Shown here: one piece after another, positions 12,201 to 19,732 of the stretch
Position numbering within the stretch: position 1 is the first letter of the stretch
Layout: every line of letters begins with the position of its first letter
NCBI RefSeq assembly: GCF_014698935.1
Contig: NZ_JACVMN010000004.1
Location: 136,135-200,134 of the forward strand
DNA from: Flagellimonas sp. S3867
GTDB taxonomy: Bacteria; Bacteroidota; Bacteroidia; Flavobacteriales; Flavobacteriaceae
Direction of reading: 5' to 3'
Length of the DNA: 64,000 nucleotides
Position numbers and translations under genes: made by a program
Notes under the pieces: generated by a model
The model's input: the letters and a program-made list of their open reading frames with translations, nothing else
Database searches by the model: none
What the model was told of the DNA's origin: nothing

Positions 12201-13023
12201 CGGTATCACGATCGAGGATGATCTCATTACGCTCGATGGAAACCACTTCACCAGTATCTTCATCCACAAAATCTTCATGCCAAGTGTTCAACACCCTGGC
12301 AGCCAATTTGCGACCCAATACTTTTTTAAGACCGGCTTTTGAAACCTTTACTTCTTCTGAAAGGTCAAAGATTTCCAAAATATCTTTATCCCTTTCAAAT
12401 CCGATGGCACGGAAAAGTGTGGTTACCGGTAATTTTTTCTTTCTATCAATATAAGCGTACATAACGCCATTGATATCGGTTGCAAATTCAATCCAAGATC
12501 CTTTGAAAGGAATTACCCTGGCTGAATACAGTTTGGTTCCGTTTGCATGGAAAGACTGCCCGAAGAAAACCCCTGGCGATCTGTGCAATTGGGAAACTAC
12601 AACTCTTTCTGCACCGTTGATCACGAAAGTTCCACTTGGAGTCATGTACGGAATGGTACCTAAGTACACATCTTGTACAATGGTCTCAAAATCTTCGTGT
12701 TCTGGATCAGTACAATATAATTTTAAGCGTGCCTTTAACGGGACGCTATATGTAAGCCCACGCTCTATACATTCTTGAATGGAATATCTTGGTGGATCTA
12801 TAAAATAGTCTAGAAACTCAAGTACAAACTGATTTCTTGTGTCTGTAATGGGAAAATTTTCCATGAAGGTATTGTAGAGACCTTCATTTCCTCTTTCGTC
12901 AGATTTGGTTTCAAGTTGAAAAAAGTCTTGAAACGATTTAATCTGAATGTCCAAGAAATCCGGGTATTCCGGTATGTTCTTAGCGGATGCGAAATTTACT
13001 CTTTCAGTAGTGTTTGTGAACAT
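9214..13023 (-). CDS. rpoB: DNA-directed RNA polymerase subunit beta
   Basis: 1269 residues from ATG at 13023 ([16 protein letters not shown], the usual flavobacterial start); a TTG three bases upstream is in frame but unlikely. The rifampicin-binding cluster [13 protein letters not shown] through [14 protein letters not shown] lies near residues 455-490. The positions equivalent to E. coli Asp516, His526 and Ser531 are unchanged, so no resistance allele is seen there. The conserved [11 protein letters not shown] and [12 protein letters not shown] motifs are present. A 38-nt imperfect hairpin lies in the leader between rplL and rpoB. Confidence 0.99.
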   Translation of the reverse strand: MFTNTTERVNFASAKNIPEYPDFLDIQIKSFQDFFQLETKSDERGNEGLYNTFMENFPITDTRNQFVLEFLDYFIDPPRYSIQECIERGLTYSVPLKARLKLYCTDPEHEDFETIVQDVYLGTIPYMTPSGTFVINGAERVVVSQLHRSPGVFFGQSFHANGTKLYSARVIPFKGSWIEFATDINGVMYAYIDRKKKLPVTTLFRAIGFERDKDILEIFDLSEEVKVSKAGLKKVLGRKLAARVLNTWHEDFVDEDTGEVVSIERNEIILDRDTVLEKEHVDEIIDADVKTILLHKENNAQSDYAIIHNTLQKDPTNSEKEAVEHIYRQLRNAEPPDEETARGIIDKLFFSDQRYNLGEVGRYRMNKKLQLDIGMDKQVLTKEDIITIIKYLIELINSKAEIDDIDHLSNRRVRTVGEQLSSQFGVGLARMARTIRERMNVRDNEVFTPIDLINAKTLSSVINSFFGTNQLSQFMDQTNPLAEITHKRRLSALGPGGLSRERAGFEVRDVHYTHYGRLCPIETPEGPNIGLISSLSVFAKVNPMGFLETPYRKVENGVVNTKEYTYLSAEEEEGMKISQANIPMDAKGKIEEDKVIAREEGDFPVVDPSEVNYTDVAPNQIASISASLIPFLEHDDANRALMGSNMMRQAVPLLRPESPIVGTGLERQVATDSRVLINAEGDGVVEYVDAQKITIKYSRSEEERLVSFEEDSKTYELVKFRKTNQGTSINLKPIVQKGDKVKRGQVLCEGYATQKGELALGRNMKVAFMPWKGYNFEDAIVISEKVVREDIFTSIHIDEYALEVRDTKLGAEELTNDIPNVSEEATKDLDEYGMIRIGAEVKPGDILIGKITPKGESDPTPEEKLLRAIFGDKAGDVKDASLKASPSLRGVVIDKKLFSRSIKDKRKRSEDKEAITRLEMDYEVKFQQLKDVLIEKLFGLINGKTSQGVMNDLGEEVLPKGKKYTIKMLNSVDDFAHLIGGSWTTDDTTNALVADLLHNYKIKLNDIQGNLRRDKFTISVGDELPAGIMKLAKVYIAKKRKLKVGDKMAGRHGNKGIVARIVRQEDMPFLEDGTPVDIVLNPLGVPSRMNIGQIYETVLGWAGLKLGKKYGTPIFDGATLDQINEYTDEAGVPRFGHTHLYDGGTGKRFDQAATVGVIYMLKLGHMVDDKMHARSIGPYSLITQQPLGGKAQFGGQRFGEMEVWALEAYGASATLREILTVKSDDVIGRAKTYESIVKGETMPEPGLPESFNVLMHELKGLGLDIRLEE

Positions 13024-13092
13024 CAATGGACAAGTTTTGATCGTGAAATATTACATTGGGCTGTGTATGACTTTATACACTCCTCTTAAATA

Positions 13093-13130
13093 GGCTAAGG
13101 CCTAACCATTATTATGGAAAGACCTTAACC
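13093..13130 (-). other. Imperfect RNA hairpin in the rplL-rpoB spacer
   Basis: GGCTAAGG (13093-13100) pairs with CCTTAACC (13123-13130) with one mismatch. CT pairs with AG and CCAT (13106-13109) with ATGG (13114-13117) after small internal loops, leaving a 4-nt loop. No T-run follows on the minus strand, so it is not a standard terminator. By analogy with enterobacterial rplL-rpoB leaders it could be an RNase III processing site or partial attenuator (inference). Confidence 0.6.
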
Positions 13131-13151
13131 AAATTTGTATGGTAAAAGCTA

Positions 13152-13532
13152 TTATTTAAGCTCAACTTCCGCTCCTGCTTCTTCCAATGATTTTTTGATA
13201 CCTTCTGCCTCATCTTTGGCAACACCTTCTTTAACAGCTTTTGGAGCGCTGTCAACGATGTCTTTAGCATCTTTCAATCCAAGACCAGTCAATTCTTTAA
13301 CTAGTTTTACTACTGCCAATTTAGAACCACCGGCAGCTGTAAGGATTACATCAAATTCTGATTTTTCCTCAGCGGCTTCAGCTTCACCACCACCAGCAGC
13401 ACCGCCAGCAACAGCTACTGCAGCAGCAGCAGGTTCAATACCGTATTCTTCTTTTAATATGTCGGCCAACTCATTTACCTCTTTTACTGTAAGGTTTACC
13501 AACTGTTCTGCAAAATCTTTTAAATCTGCCAT
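13152..13532 (-). CDS. rplL: 50S ribosomal protein L7/L12
   Basis: 126 residues. The N-terminal dimerisation helices ([21 protein letters not shown]) are followed by the Ala/Gly-rich hinge ([19 protein letters not shown], about residues 36-54). The C-terminal factor-binding domain contains [20 protein letters not shown]. It forms the stalk that recruits translation factors. It lies 53 bp after rplJ and just before the hairpin-containing rpoB leader. Confidence 0.98.
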   Translation of the reverse strand: MADLKDFAEQLVNLTVKEVNELADILKEEYGIEPAAAAVAVAGGAAGGGEAEAAEEKSEFDVILTAAGGSKLAVVKLVKELTGLGLKDAKDIVDSAPKAVKEGVAKDEAEGIKKSLEEAGAEVELK

Positions 13533-13585
13533 TTTTCTATCGTTTAATCAAATTTTTAAAATATACTTAGTTTATTGTGCGCGAA

Positions 13586-14101
13586 TTATTTTTCAGATAA
13601 TGTTTTTAGGATACCGGCCAATTTACCGCCACCAGATTTAAGTCCAGAAATAACATTCTTGGCTGGTGATTGTAACAATCCGATAATATCTCCAATAACC
13701 TCTTCTTTAGACTTGATGTTAACAAGTGAGTCAAGGTTTTCATCACCTAAATAAACAGCTTCTTCTATAAAAGCTCCTTTAAGTAACGGTTTATCTGATT
13801 TTTTTCTAAAGTTTTTGATAAGTTTCGCAGGTGCATTTCCCGTTTCAGAAAACATCAAAGATGTATTTCCTTTTAAAACATCAGGAAGTTCACCAAACTC
13901 CTTATCAGAAGCTTCCATTGCTTTTGCAAGCAAGGTGTTCTTAACAACTGCAAGTTTTATATTGGCCTTGAAACAAGCTCTTCTAAGATTAGAAGTTGTT
14001 GTAGCATCCAATCCTGATATATCCGCCAAATAAATATTGGCGTTATCAGCCAACTGTGCAGTCAAATCTTCTATTACGATTGCTTTTTCTTCTCTTGTCA
14101 T
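13586..14101 (-). CDS. rplJ: 50S ribosomal protein L10
   Basis: 171 residues. The N-terminal rRNA-binding domain reads TREEKAIVIEDLTAQLADNANIYL, followed by the conserved LRRACFKANIKLAVVKNTLLAKA region and the C-terminal L12-binding helix. L10 anchors the L7/L12 stalk and in other bacteria represses its own mRNA. It lies 22 bp downstream of rplA. Confidence 0.98.
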   Translation of the reverse strand: MTREEKAIVIEDLTAQLADNANIYLADISGLDATTTSNLRRACFKANIKLAVVKNTLLAKAMEASDKEFGELPDVLKGNTSLMFSETGNAPAKLIKNFRKKSDKPLLKGAFIEEAVYLGDENLDSLVNIKSKEEVIGDIIGLLQSPAKNVISGLKSGGGKLAGILKTLSEK

Positions 14102-14123
14102 AATTAAAATATTGAACTACCAG

Positions 14124-14816
14124 TTACGAAACTGCTTTTGGATCTAGTTGAACACTAGGACTCATGGTACTTGACAAATAGATGCTCTTCATATAAACAC
14201 CTTTTGCCGCAGCTGGCTTCATTCTAACCAAAGTATCTAACAACTCTTTGGCGTTTCCTGCAATTTTATCTGCAGAGAAAGAAGCTTTTCCTATTGCTGC
14301 GTGTACAATTCCAGTTTTGTCCACTTTAAAATCGATCTTACCGGCCTTAACTTCAGATACTGCTTTTGCAACATCCATGGTTACTGTACCGGTTTTTGGA
14401 TTGGGCATTAAACCTCTAGGACCCAAAACTCTACCGAGTGGTCCAAGTTTTCCCATAACGCTTGGCATGGTGATAATCACATCAACATCTGTCCAACCGC
14501 CTTTTATTTTTTCCAAATATTCATCCAACCCAACAAAGTCAGCGCCTGCTTCTTTAGCTTCTGCCTCTTTGTCCGGTGTCACCAATGCTAAAACTTTTAC
14601 GTCTTTACCTGTTCCATGCGGAAGGGTAACAACGCCACGCACCATTTGATTTGCTTTTCTTGGATCTACACCCAAACGAATTGCAAGGTCAATGGAAGCG
14701 TCAAATTTTACATTAGTTATTTCTTTTACCAAAGCTGATGCTTCTTCCAAAGAATACAATTTATTCTTGTCTATTTTGGAGTAAGCGTCTTTTTGCTTTT
14801 TAGTCAATCTTGCCAT
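14124..14816 (-). CDS. rplA: 50S ribosomal protein L1
   Basis: 230 residues, normal length. The domain boundary motif [21 protein letters not shown] lies near residues 121-140 and [19 protein letters not shown] near 158. L1 forms the mobile stalk at the E site and in many bacteria autoregulates the rplKA transcript. It follows rplK by 18 bp. Confidence 0.98.
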   Translation of the reverse strand: MARLTKKQKDAYSKIDKNKLYSLEEASALVKEITNVKFDASIDLAIRLGVDPRKANQMVRGVVTLPHGTGKDVKVLALVTPDKEAEAKEAGADFVGLDEYLEKIKGGWTDVDVIITMPSVMGKLGPLGRVLGPRGLMPNPKTGTVTMDVAKAVSEVKAGKIDFKVDKTGIVHAAIGKASFSADKIAGNAKELLDTLVRMKPAAAKGVYMKSIYLSSTMSPSVQLDPKAVS

Positions 14817-14834
14817 TATAATTGCTTTAAGATT

Positions 14835-15272
14835 TTAAAAAGGTCTTTTACCAGATACTTTAAGTCCCATAGATCTAGCAGTACCAGCAACCATACTCAT
14901 TGCAGATTCTACCGTAAAAGCATTCAAATCGACCATTTTGTCTTCAGCGATTTGCTTTACTTGATCCCAGGACACATTTCCTGATTTAACCCTGTTAGGT
15001 TCGCCAGATCCTTTTTTAATCTTAGCCGCTTCCAACAATTGAACTGCCGCCGGTGGTGTCTTTACAACAAACTCGAAAGATTTGTCTTTGTAAACGGTGA
15101 TAACAACAGGTAATACTTTACCTGGTTTGTCCTGCGTACGTGCATTAAACTGCTTACAGAACTCCATGATGTTAACACCAGCAGCACCTAAGGCGGGTCC
15201 AACCGGTGGCGACGGATTCGCAGCACCTCCCCTAACTTGTAATTTAACTACCTTATCTACTTCTTTTGCCAT
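14835..15272 (-). CDS. rplK: 50S ribosomal protein L11
   Basis: 145 residues. The N-terminal Pro-rich segment ([20 protein letters not shown], about 14-33) is the part sensed by RelA and thiostrepton in other species. The C-terminal rRNA-binding domain contains [12 protein letters not shown]. First ribosomal protein gene after nusG, 65 bp downstream. Confidence 0.98.
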   Translation of the reverse strand: MAKEVDKVVKLQVRGGAANPSPPVGPALGAAGVNIMEFCKQFNARTQDKPGKVLPVVITVYKDKSFEFVVKTPPAAVQLLEAAKIKKGSGEPNRVKSGNVSWDQVKQIAEDKMVDLNAFTVESAMSMVAGTARSMGLKVSGKRPF

Positions 15273-15337
15273 TGTTTTTAATTAAATTGAAAGTGTGTTA
15301 ATTGGAAGCAACACAACTTTATATGTAACAGCTCTTA

Positions 15338-15889
15338 TTATACTTTTTCTACTTGCATATAACTGAGTTCCAATGGTGTTTTTCTTCCGAAAATCTTAAC
15401 CATCACCTCTAGCTTACGCTTTTCTTCATTGATTTTCTCAACGGTTCCATTGAATCCGTTGAAAGGACCATCAATAACTTTTATGGTCTCACCCAATACA
15501 AATGGAATGGCAATGTTATCCGTATTTACGGCCAGCTCATCCACTTTTCCTAACATTCGGTTCACCTCAGATTTCCTTAATGGAACTGGATCACCACCTT
15601 TGACCTCTCCTAAGAAACCAATCACATTGGTAATGGAACGGATAATATGCACCATTTCTCCACCCAAATTGGCTTTGATCATTATATATCCAGGAAAGTA
15701 AACTCTTTCTTTGTTGATTTTCTTTCCGTTACGGATCTGCACTACTTTTTCGGTAGGAACAAGAACTTCTTCTAGGTAATCGCCAAAGCCATTACGCTCT
15801 ACTTCACTTTCAATGTAGCCTTTGATTTTATTCTCCTGGCCACTGACCGCTCTTACTACATACCATTTTTTCTCCAGAACCTCAGACAT
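15338..15889 (-). CDS. nusG: Transcription termination/antitermination factor NusG
   Basis: 183 residues from ATG at 15889 (MSEVLEKKWYVVRAVSG); an in-frame TTG at 15895 would add two residues. The NGN domain with KKWYVVRAVSGQENK and YFPGYIMI is followed by a C-terminal KOW motif, VIDGPFNGFNGTVEKINEEK, near residues 128-150. NusG links RNA polymerase to Rho or to the ribosome. The start is 6 bp after the secE stop, so the two genes are coupled. Confidence 0.98.
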   Translation of the reverse strand: MSEVLEKKWYVVRAVSGQENKIKGYIESEVERNGFGDYLEEVLVPTEKVVQIRNGKKINKERVYFPGYIMIKANLGGEMVHIIRSITNVIGFLGEVKGGDPVPLRKSEVNRMLGKVDELAVNTDNIAIPFVLGETIKVIDGPFNGFNGTVEKINEEKRKLEVMVKIFGRKTPLELSYMQVEKV

Positions 15890-15895
15890 ATCCAA

Positions 15896-16084
15896 CTACC
15901 CTATTATGTTATCAAAATACAATCGAATCAACTTACTGAAAAGAGAATCCACTCCCCATGTTGCCAAGGCAAACAAAATTGAAAAAACAGCAACAACAAC
16001 CATAAGGTTTGATGCTCTTTCCCTGTTTAACCAGGTAACATTGCTCTTTAATTCTTCAAATGATTCTTTTATGTATGTGAACAT
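15896..16084 (-). CDS. secE: Preprotein translocase subunit SecE
   Basis: 62 residues from ATG at 16084: MFTYIKESFEELKSNVTWLN, the conserved amphipathic helix and VTWLNR motif. One transmembrane helix follows (VVVAVFSILFALATWGV, about 28-45). This is the short single-helix form found outside enterobacteria. The frame stays open upstream to 16213, but that extension runs through the tRNA-Trp gene and a duplicated tRNA end, so it is not coding. Confidence 0.95.
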   Translation of the reverse strand: MFTYIKESFEELKSNVTWLNRERASNLMVVVAVFSILFALATWGVDSLFSKLIRLYFDNIIG

Positions 16085-16096
16085 AGTATTATCATA

Positions 16097-16120
16097 TTTT
16101 CTTGCACGGGAGGAGAAACT
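16097..16120 (-). repeat. Partial duplicate of the tRNA-Trp 3' end
   Basis: Bases 16097-16120 match 16148-16171, which contain the tRNA-Trp 3' acceptor arm and its downstream flank, at 22 of 24 positions. The shared core TGCACGGGAGGAGA is identical. The copy sits between tRNA-Trp and the secE start codon. Confidence 0.85.
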
Positions 16121-16155
16121 TCTCTTCTCACAATGCTTACTGTTCTTTTTTCCTG

Positions 16156-16228
16156 CACGGGAGGAGAGACTCGAACTCCCGACACCTGGTTTTGGAGACC
16201 AGTGCTCTACCAACTGAGCTACACCCGT
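16156..16228 (-). tRNA. trnW: tRNA-Trp (CCA anticodon)
   Basis: 73 nt on the minus strand. The 5' acceptor arm ACGGGTG, D-arm GCTCAGTTGGTAGAGC, anticodon loop CTCCAAA with CCA and T-loop TTCGAGT are all present. The acceptor stem has one T-T mismatch (ACGGGTG with CTCCCGT). CCA is not fully encoded. It lies between tuf and secE, the usual place in Bacteroidota. Confidence 0.96.
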
Positions 16229-16237
16229 TTATATTTA

Positions 16238-16277
16238 CACTGAAAGGTATTCCGCAAAAACGGAACACCCTTTAGTG
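16238..16277 (-). other. Long RNA hairpin between tuf and tRNA-Trp
   Basis: Forty nucleotides fold into a 17-pair stem with one mismatch and two G-U pairs around a 6-nt loop. On the minus strand the arms begin CACTAAAGGGTGTTCCG and end with CAGTG. No T-run follows. It is placed to act as a processing site or weak attenuator separating tuf mRNA from the tRNA-Trp-secE-nusG transcript (inference). Confidence 0.7.
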
Positions 16278-16297
16278 CAATACTTTATTGTAAATGA

Positions 16298-17485
16298 TTA
16301 ATCTAAAATCTCGGTAACCTGACCAGCACCTACTGTTCTACCACCTTCACGGATAGCGAAACGTAGACCTAAACTCAATGCGATTGGTTGAATCAAATCT
16401 ACATTGATAGTCAAGTTATCACCAGGCATAACCATTTCAACTCCATCAGGAAGACCAATGTTTCCTGTTACGTCAGTTGTTCTTACGTAGAACTGTGGAC
16501 GGTAGTTGTTGTGGAATGGCGTGTGACGACCACCTTCTTCTTTTTTAAGGATATATACCTCAGCTTTGAATTTAGCGTGTGGCTTAACGGAACCTGGCTT
16601 ACAGATTACCATACCTCTTTTGATATCGGTTTTTTCTATACCTCTCAAAAGGATACCAACGTTATCACCAGCTTCACCTCTATCCAAAATCTTACGGAAC
16701 ATCTCAACACCAGTAACTGTAGAAGTCAATTTCTCAGCACCCATACCAATGATATCAACAGCATCACCTGTATTGGCAACGCCAGTTTCGATACGTCCTG
16801 TAGCAACTGTACCACGACCAGTAATTGTGAATACGTCTTCAACAGGCATCAAGAAATCTTTATCAACATCTCTTTTTGGAAGTTCGATCCACTCATCAAC
16901 AGCGGCCATCAATTCCATTACGGTATCAACCCACTTTTGTTCACCGTTAAGTGCACCAAGGGCAGAACCAGAGATAACAGGTCCGTTGTCACCATCGTAC
17001 TCATAGAAAGAAAGCAATTCTCTTACTTCCATTTCAACAAGTTCCAAAAGTTCCTCGTCATCAACCATGTCAACTTTGTTCAAGAAAACAACGATTCTTG
17101 GAATACCAACCTGACGTCCAAGTAGGATGTGCTCACGAGTTTGTGGCATAGGCCCATCAGTTGCAGCAACAACCAATATAGCACCGTCCATTTGAGCAGC
17201 ACCTGTAACCATGTTCTTTACGTAATCCGCGTGACCTGGACAGTCAACGTGAGCGTAGTGACGGTTTTCTGTTTGATACTCTACGTGAGAAGTGTTGATG
17301 GTAATACCTCTTTCTTTTTCTTCAGGGGCATTATCAATAGAATCAAAGCTTCTAAGCTCTGACAATCCCGCATTAGCCAATACGGTAGTAATAGCAGCGG
17401 TCAACGTAGTTTTTCCGTGATCCACGTGGCCAATAGTACCAATATTTAAGTGCGGTTTGGAACGATCAAAAGTTTCCTTTGCCAT
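16298..17485 (-). CDS. tuf: Elongation factor Tu
   Basis: 395 residues, full length. G1 [10 protein letters not shown] near residue 19, the switch II motif DCPGHADYV near 81 and G4 NKVDMVDDE near 136 are intact, and the beta-barrel domains II and III follow. It delivers aminoacyl-tRNA to the ribosome. It lies downstream of four tRNA genes on the same strand, with 48 bp between tRNA-Thr(GGU) and the start codon, and probably shares their transcript. Confidence 0.99.
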   Translation of the reverse strand: MAKETFDRSKPHLNIGTIGHVDHGKTTLTAAITTVLANAGLSELRSFDSIDNAPEEKERGITINTSHVEYQTENRHYAHVDCPGHADYVKNMVTGAAQMDGAILVVAATDGPMPQTREHILLGRQVGIPRIVVFLNKVDMVDDEELLELVEMEVRELLSFYEYDGDNGPVISGSALGALNGEQKWVDTVMELMAAVDEWIELPKRDVDKDFLMPVEDVFTITGRGTVATGRIETGVANTGDAVDIIGMGAEKLTSTVTGVEMFRKILDRGEAGDNVGILLRGIEKTDIKRGMVICKPGSVKPHAKFKAEVYILKKEEGGRHTPFHNNYRPQFYVRTTDVTGNIGLPDGVEMVMPGDNLTINVDLIQPIALSLGLRFAIREGGRTVGAGQVTEILD

Positions 17486-17533
17486 TTTTAAATAATTTTA
17501 ATCTTAGTTTATATTAGTGTACAAATCGTTTTG

Positions 17534-17605
17534 AGCCAATGACGAGATTTGAACTCGTGACCTCTTCCTTACCAAGGAAACGCTCTACCCCTGAGCTACA
17601 CCGGC
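17534..17605 (-). tRNA. trnT: tRNA-Thr (GGU anticodon)
   Basis: 72 nt with acceptor GCCGGTG/CATTGGC, D-arm GCTCAGGGGTAGAGC, anticodon loop TTGGTAA (GGT) and T-loop TTCAAAT. Nearest tRNA upstream of tuf, an order widely conserved in bacteria. Confidence 0.96.
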
Positions 17606-17655
17606 GTAAAGTGCTGAATCAACTACTTTAAAATAGTCTTCCATAATATTGGAAG

Positions 17656-17679
17656 AGATTCTTGCTTTCGCAAGGATGA
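17656..17679. repeat. Solitary palindrome of the GIY-YIG element family
   Basis: This 24-nt hairpin between two tRNA genes shares its outer bases (AGATT and ATGA) and its loop/stem base (GC-TTTC-GC) with the terminal repeats at 30176-30200 and 30522-30546. Sixteen of 24 bases match, and three stem pairs change on both sides, keeping the fold (TTCTTGC with GCAAGGA, one G-U). It looks like a stand-alone copy of the element end. Confidence 0.6.
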
Positions 17680-17685
17680 CTTAAG

Positions 17686-17758
17686 AGCGGGAGACCGGGT
17701 TCGAACCGGCGACATTCAGCTTGGAAGGCTGACGCTCTACCAACTGAGCTACTCCCGC
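17686..17758 (-). tRNA. trnG: tRNA-Gly (UCC anticodon)
   Basis: 73 nt with acceptor GCGGGAG/CTCCCGC, D-arm GCTCAGTTGGTAGAGC, anticodon loop CTTCCAA (TCC) and T-loop TTCGAAC. Part of the Thr-Tyr-Gly-Thr-tuf tRNA string. Confidence 0.97.
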
Positions 17759-17845
17759 ATTTTTTTTATTTGGGCAAAAACCCAAAAACACTTCAATATT
17801 TCAAAAAAACTTCTCAAAACAAACTTTCTCTCAAAAGCTTGTTTG

Positions 17846-17927
<82 letters not shown>

Positions 17928-17949
17928 GCCTTATTTTCAATATGTTACG

Positions 17950-18023
17950 AGCCGATGGAGGGACTCGAACCCACGACCTGCTGATTACAAATCAGCTGCT
18001 CTAGCCAGCTGAGCTACATCGGC
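17950..18023 (-). tRNA. trnT: tRNA-Thr (UGU anticodon)
   Basis: 74 nt with acceptor GCCGATG/CATCGGC, D-arm GCTCAGCTGGCTAGAGC, anticodon loop TTTGTAA (TGT) and T-loop TTCGAGT. First tRNA of the cluster, just after the hpf terminator. Confidence 0.97.
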
Positions 18024-18043
18024 ATTTTATGGCCTTTTTTCCA

Positions 18044-18071
18044 TAAAAAAAGCCCGCTATTTCTAACGGAC
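18044..18071 (-). terminator. hpf terminator
   Basis: On the minus strand GTCCGTTA and TAGCGGGC form an 8-pair stem closed by a GAAA tetraloop, followed by seven T. It separates hpf from the tRNA cluster, so the tRNAs should have their own promoter or rely on read-through. Confidence 0.88.
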
Positions 18072-18124
18072 TGCAAATGTATATATTTATTTTTTTAATC
18101 AAAATAAATTTACAAAAATTTTAC

Positions 18125-18427
18125 TCAGGCATTTGCCCTCGATTTTTCTTTCTTTTTTACCAATTGTCTTTCCAAAGAACTACAAGCTGAGTCAATCGCT
18201 TCTTCAAAAGTTTTACATTGTTTTTTTACAATAAACTTATCACGGGGAACAAGCACTTTGATTTCAACCATCTTATTTTCTTTTGCACTTGTATTATCGA
18301 CCTTCAAATATACATCCGAACTTATGACCTTGTCATAGAACACCTCCAATTTATCCATTCGCTTTTGGATAAAATCCATTAGCTTACCATCAGCTACAAA
18401 ATTTACCGATTGTGCATTTACCTTCAT
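18125..18427 (-). CDS. hpf: Ribosome hibernation promoting factor, short form
   Basis: 100 residues of the HPF/RaiA fold: MKVNAQSVNFVADGKLMDFIQKRMDKLEVFY, then VEIKVLVPRDKFIVKKQCKTFEEAIDSACSSLERQL. The protein binds near the decoding centre of idle ribosomes. The long-form C-terminal dimerisation domain is absent. It sits between xerC and the tRNA cluster on the same strand, 58 bp after xerC, and ends at a strong terminator. Confidence 0.93.
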   Translation of the reverse strand: MKVNAQSVNFVADGKLMDFIQKRMDKLEVFYDKVISSDVYLKVDNTSAKENKMVEIKVLVPRDKFIVKKQCKTFEEAIDSACSSLERQLVKKKEKSRANA

Positions 18428-18485
18428 AAGATTTAGTTTTTTGGGCTACCTTTTGGCAGACGAGTTATACAATTTAAGGAACTGG

Positions 18486-19376
18486 CTATTCCTTACTTCT
18501 TGGATGGGTCTTTGCATGAACCTTTTTCAGTTCAGCGATGCTATTGTGTGTATACACTTGGGTAGATGCCAAACTAGAATGACCCAATAGCTCTTTCACA
18601 GCGTTCAAATCAGCTCCCCTATTAAGCAGATGTGTTGCAAAGGTATGTCTCAGTATATGGGGGCTCTTTTTAACCTTAGGGGACACCAAACTAAAATACT
18701 TATTTATAGTTCGATATACAAGTGTTTCATAAATTTTAAGTCCTCCTTTTGTTAAAAACAGATAAGACGAACCCATGGTCTTTTCCAGCTCGCTTCGCTT
18801 GTTCAAGTATTGCCCAAGCACTTCAATTGTAGATGGTAGAAGGGGTAGTATTCGCTCTTTATTTCGTTTGCCCAGTACTTTTAAGGTTCTATTGGCTTCA
18901 TTATAATCCGTTAGTTCGAGGTTGATCAATTCGGCCCTTCGCATTCCTGTGGCATATAATAATTCAATAATAAGTCTGTCCCGAACACCTTCAAAATCAT
19001 TTTCAAACGGGATTTCTGAAAGTATTGTTTCCATTTCTTGTTCGGAAAATGGCACTTCAACCTTATGATCGGTCTTAAGAGCTTTATGCTTTGCCAAAGG
19101 AGAAATAGTAATTTGCTCAATTTTTTGCAAAAACCTAAAATAGGCCCTGAGGGAAGAAATTTTTCTGTTGATGGTCCTATTGGATATGTCTTGCTCAACC
19201 AATGAAACGATCCAACTTCTTATAAGGGAATACTCCACATGATCAATGGAGTTAAGTTCAAAAACCTCTATAACATAAGTTGAAAACGCCTTTAAATCCT
19301 TTTTATAGGCCTTTATGGTATGCTCCGAGTAGTTTTTTTCGAGTTTTAAATAGGATATGAAAGCTTCTAGGGACAT
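18486..19376 (-). CDS. xerC: Tyrosine recombinase XerC-type
   Basis: 296 residues from ATG at 19376 (MSLEAFISYLKLEKNYSEHT). The N-terminal SAM-like core-binding domain (about 1-95) precedes the catalytic domain with TGMRRAEL (Arg), HILRHTFATHL (His and Arg), LGHSS (His) and the nucleophile Tyr in STQVYTH. It resolves chromosome dimers at dif. A perfect TAnnTTTG promoter element ends 5 nt before this ATG, which rules against the longer in-frame start at 19394 and implies a leaderless or nearly leaderless mRNA. Confidence 0.95.
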   Translation of the reverse strand: MSLEAFISYLKLEKNYSEHTIKAYKKDLKAFSTYVIEVFELNSIDHVEYSLIRSWIVSLVEQDISNRTINRKISSLRAYFRFLQKIEQITISPLAKHKALKTDHKVEVPFSEQEMETILSEIPFENDFEGVRDRLIIELLYATGMRRAELINLELTDYNEANRTLKVLGKRNKERILPLLPSTIEVLGQYLNKRSELEKTMGSSYLFLTKGGLKIYETLVYRTINKYFSLVSPKVKKSPHILRHTFATHLLNRGADLNAVKELLGHSSLASTQVYTHNSIAELKKVHAKTHPRSKE

Positions 19377-19381
19377 ATACC

Positions 19382-19413
19382 CAAAGTTACCCAAATAAGC
19401 CTAGGTAATCCAA
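19382..19413 (-). promoter_or_regulatory. xerC promoter
   Basis: On the minus strand TTG (19413-19411), 21 bp spacer, then TAACTTTG (19389-19382), matching the Bacteroidota -33/-7 pattern. Only five bases separate the -7 box from the xerC ATG. It sits right after the rpsU terminator. Confidence 0.65.
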
Positions 19414-19414
19414 T

Positions 19415-19447
19415 AAAAAAATCCCGCTCCAAATGGAACGGGATTTT
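19415..19447 (-). terminator. rpsU terminator
   Basis: ATCCCG/CGGGAT with an inner TCC/GGA and an AAAT loop, flanked by A- and T-runs. On the minus strand it lies 21 bp after the rpsU stop and ends in a T-run (complement of the A-run at 19415-19420). Confidence 0.88.
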
Positions 19448-19468
19448 TATATTTTTTGCTACAAAAAC

Positions 19469-19663
19469 TTAAATCTCTTCTTGATCTCTAAGTCCTTGGA
19501 TATATTCAGCTTTTTGAACTTCTGCTCTACGTTTTACTGAAGGCTTCGTAAACTGCTGCCTTTTTCTCAACTGACGCATAGTTCCCGTCTTGTCAAACTT
19601 TCGCTTGAAACGCTTTAAAGCTCTATCGATGTTTTCTCCTTCTTTTACTGGTATAATTAACAT
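19469..19663 (-). CDS. rpsU: 30S ribosomal protein S21
   Basis: 64 residues: MLIIPVKEGENIDRALKRFKRKFDKTGTMRQLRKRQQ, a typical very basic bS21. In Bacteroidota ribosomes bS21 helps to hide the 3' end of 16S rRNA, so most mRNAs lack Shine-Dalgarno sites. This gene is the exception in the window: AGGAGG lies 9 nt before its ATG. That fits the autoregulation described for flavobacteria, in which ribosomes lacking bS21 can read this SD. Its promoter and terminator make it a monocistronic unit. Confidence 0.97.
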   Translation of the reverse strand: MLIIPVKEGENIDRALKRFKRKFDKTGTMRQLRKRQQFTKPSVKRRAEVQKAEYIQGLRDQEEI

Positions 19664-19672
19664 GGGCTACAA

Positions 19673-19678
19673 CCTCCT
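19673..19678 (-). promoter_or_regulatory. Strong Shine-Dalgarno site of rpsU
   Basis: AGGAGG within GAGAGGAGGTT, 9 nt before the start codon. It is the clearest SD in the window and stands in front of the gene whose product masks the anti-SD in this phylum. Confidence 0.85.
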
Positions 19679-19698
19679 CTCTTTTAAATTTTGGTGTG

Positions 19699-19730
19699 CA
19701 AATATACAAGTATTAATTAGTAATGGACAA
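19699..19730 (-). promoter_or_regulatory. rpsU promoter
   Basis: TTG (19730-19728), 21 bp spacer, TATATTTG (19706-19699) on the minus strand, a match to the TTG/TAnnTTTG pattern. It gives a leader of roughly 30 nt carrying the SD. Confidence 0.65.
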
Positions 19731-19732
19731 AA

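Noticed and set aside
16085..16213. N-terminal extension of secE
   Set aside because: The extra codons run through the tRNA-Trp gene; SecE homologues start at the MFTYIKESF position.
17771..17788. Hairpin TTTGGG-CAAAAA-CCCAAA between tRNA-Gly and tRNA-Tyr as a terminator
   Set aside because: The T-run is on the wrong side for the leftward tRNA transcript; short spacer structure only.
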